The notes under the pieces: generated by a model
The model's database searches: none
What the model was told of the DNA's origin: nothing
The model's input: only the letters and a program-made list of their open reading frames with translations
Part shown: positions 5,944-6,431 of the stretch, in pieces
Position numbering within the stretch: position 1 is the stretch's first letter
How the letters are laid out: every line of letters begins with the position of its first letter
Translations under genes and position numbers: made by a program
Assembly (NCBI GenBank): GCA_046757585.1
Contig: JBHHYR010000224.1
Location: 1 to 6,431, forward strand
Reading direction: 5' to 3'
DNA length: 6,431 nucleotides
Source: JBHHYR01 sp046757585
GTDB taxonomy: Bacteria; Desulfobacterota; Binatia; HRBIN30

Positions 5944-6431
5944 ATGGTGAAAGACGCGGTGAAGAGCTCGCCGAGGGGGACGGCGCCACTCAGCGTCGCG
6001 CTGACGTTGATCGGCGTGCTGACCGCCACCCGTGCGGGTGCTGGTCCCATTACGACCAACACGGCGCTTCCGGTCTTCAAGGGTGAGTTCATCTTCCGCG
6101 GCCAAGCAAAGCTCATCCGGTCCAGCGGCGACCCCAGCCCCATGGATCGGGACCTGACCGTTTGGGCGGTACCCAGCGTGGGCGTCTACGGCGTGACGCC
6201 GAAGCTCGCCCTGTTCGGGGTGTTTCCCTACCTCGATAAGGCGCTCGAAGTGACCACCCCGAGGGGTCGGCGCACCCAGGGAGATGCCGGCCTCGGAGAT
6301 TCCACCTTCCTTGCCCGCTACACCGTTGGCCAGTGGGACGAACCGAGCCAGACCCGCCGGTTTGCCCCCTTCGTCGGCCTCAAGGTTCCCACCGGGGACG
6401 ACGATGAGCGGGATTCGCTCGGGCGTTTACC
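5944..6431 (+). CDS. Predicted outer-membrane beta-barrel protein, Phenol_MetA_deg/'transporter'-like (3' partial)
   Basis: The frame is open from the ATG at 5944 to the window edge (162 codons), so the 3' end is missing. AGGAG at 5932-5936 lies 7 nt before the start. The N terminus has a signal peptide (hydrophobic residues about 16-29, likely cleavage near ATRAGAG). The rest alternates hydrophobic and polar residues with strand-like pieces such as LTVWAVPSVGVYGVT, LALFGVFPYLDKALEV, GDAGLGDSTFLARYTVG and FAPFVGLKVPTGDDDE. These resemble the PF13557-type barrel proteins usually labelled 'transporter' or 'MetA-pathway of phenol degradation'. That family assignment is recognition from memory. 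It follows the MerT/MerC-like gene by 51 nt on the same strand with no terminator seen, so it is probably the third gene of the merR-led operon. The substrate is unknown. Confidence 0.75.
   Translation, partial: MVKDAVKSSPRGTAPLSVALTLIGVLTATRAGAGPITTNTALPVFKGEFIFRGQAKLIRSSGDPSPMDRDLTVWAVPSVGVYGVTPKLALFGVFPYLDKALEVTTPRGRRTQGDAGLGDSTFLARYTVGQWDEPSQTRRFAPFVGLKVPTGDDDERDSLGRL

Noticed and set aside
1..6431. CRISPR array, tRNA, rRNA or insertion sequence
   Set aside because: No regularly spaced repeats, tRNA-like cloverleaf, rRNA-like sequence, transposase frame or terminal inverted repeats were seen.

Overview
The window looks like chromosomal or genomic-island DNA from a Gram-negative, respiring bacterium. 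It encodes a periplasmic binding-protein ABC importer, a membrane-anchored haem c protein, Sec-type signal peptides and the start of a predicted outer-membrane beta-barrel. The phylum cannot be fixed from the sequence alone. The genes are GC-rich, and the right half looks richer than the left by eye (not counted).

Left module (1-3229, + strand): three tightly packed genes make a complete Fbp-type ABC importer. They are a solute-binding protein (5' end cut off by the window edge), a fused two-domain permease whose ATG overlaps the previous stop codon, and a short ATPase 5 nt further on. The family is mostly annotated as ferric-iron uptake, but the usual FbpA tyrosine motif is not visible, so the substrate is uncertain. 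This module converges on the next one across a 79-bp gap.

Middle module (4875 down to 3309, - strand): three small exported proteins. They are a Cys/His-containing protein of unknown family with a CCC cluster, a membrane-anchored mono-haem cytochrome c with a His/Asp tail, and a DUF5666-like periplasmic protein with a His-rich end. The last two form an operon in which the ribosome-binding site of the second overlaps the stop codon of the first. A 42-bp imperfect inverted repeat lies upstream of the cytochrome gene.

Right module (5017-6431, + strand): a MerR-type promoter with a 20-bp spacer and a mer-like 6-4-6 operator precedes a merR-like regulator carrying the three-cysteine Hg(II)-type metal site. 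Next come a three-helix MerT/MerC-like membrane protein with a vicinal Cys pair, and a signal-peptide protein resembling the Phenol_MetA_deg ('transporter') outer-membrane family, which runs off the window. No merP or merA is visible.

Taken together, the middle and right modules look like two divergent halves of a thiol-metal response locus beside a metal-type importer. The recognised parts are known families. The combination and the unassigned small proteins are the part worth following up.
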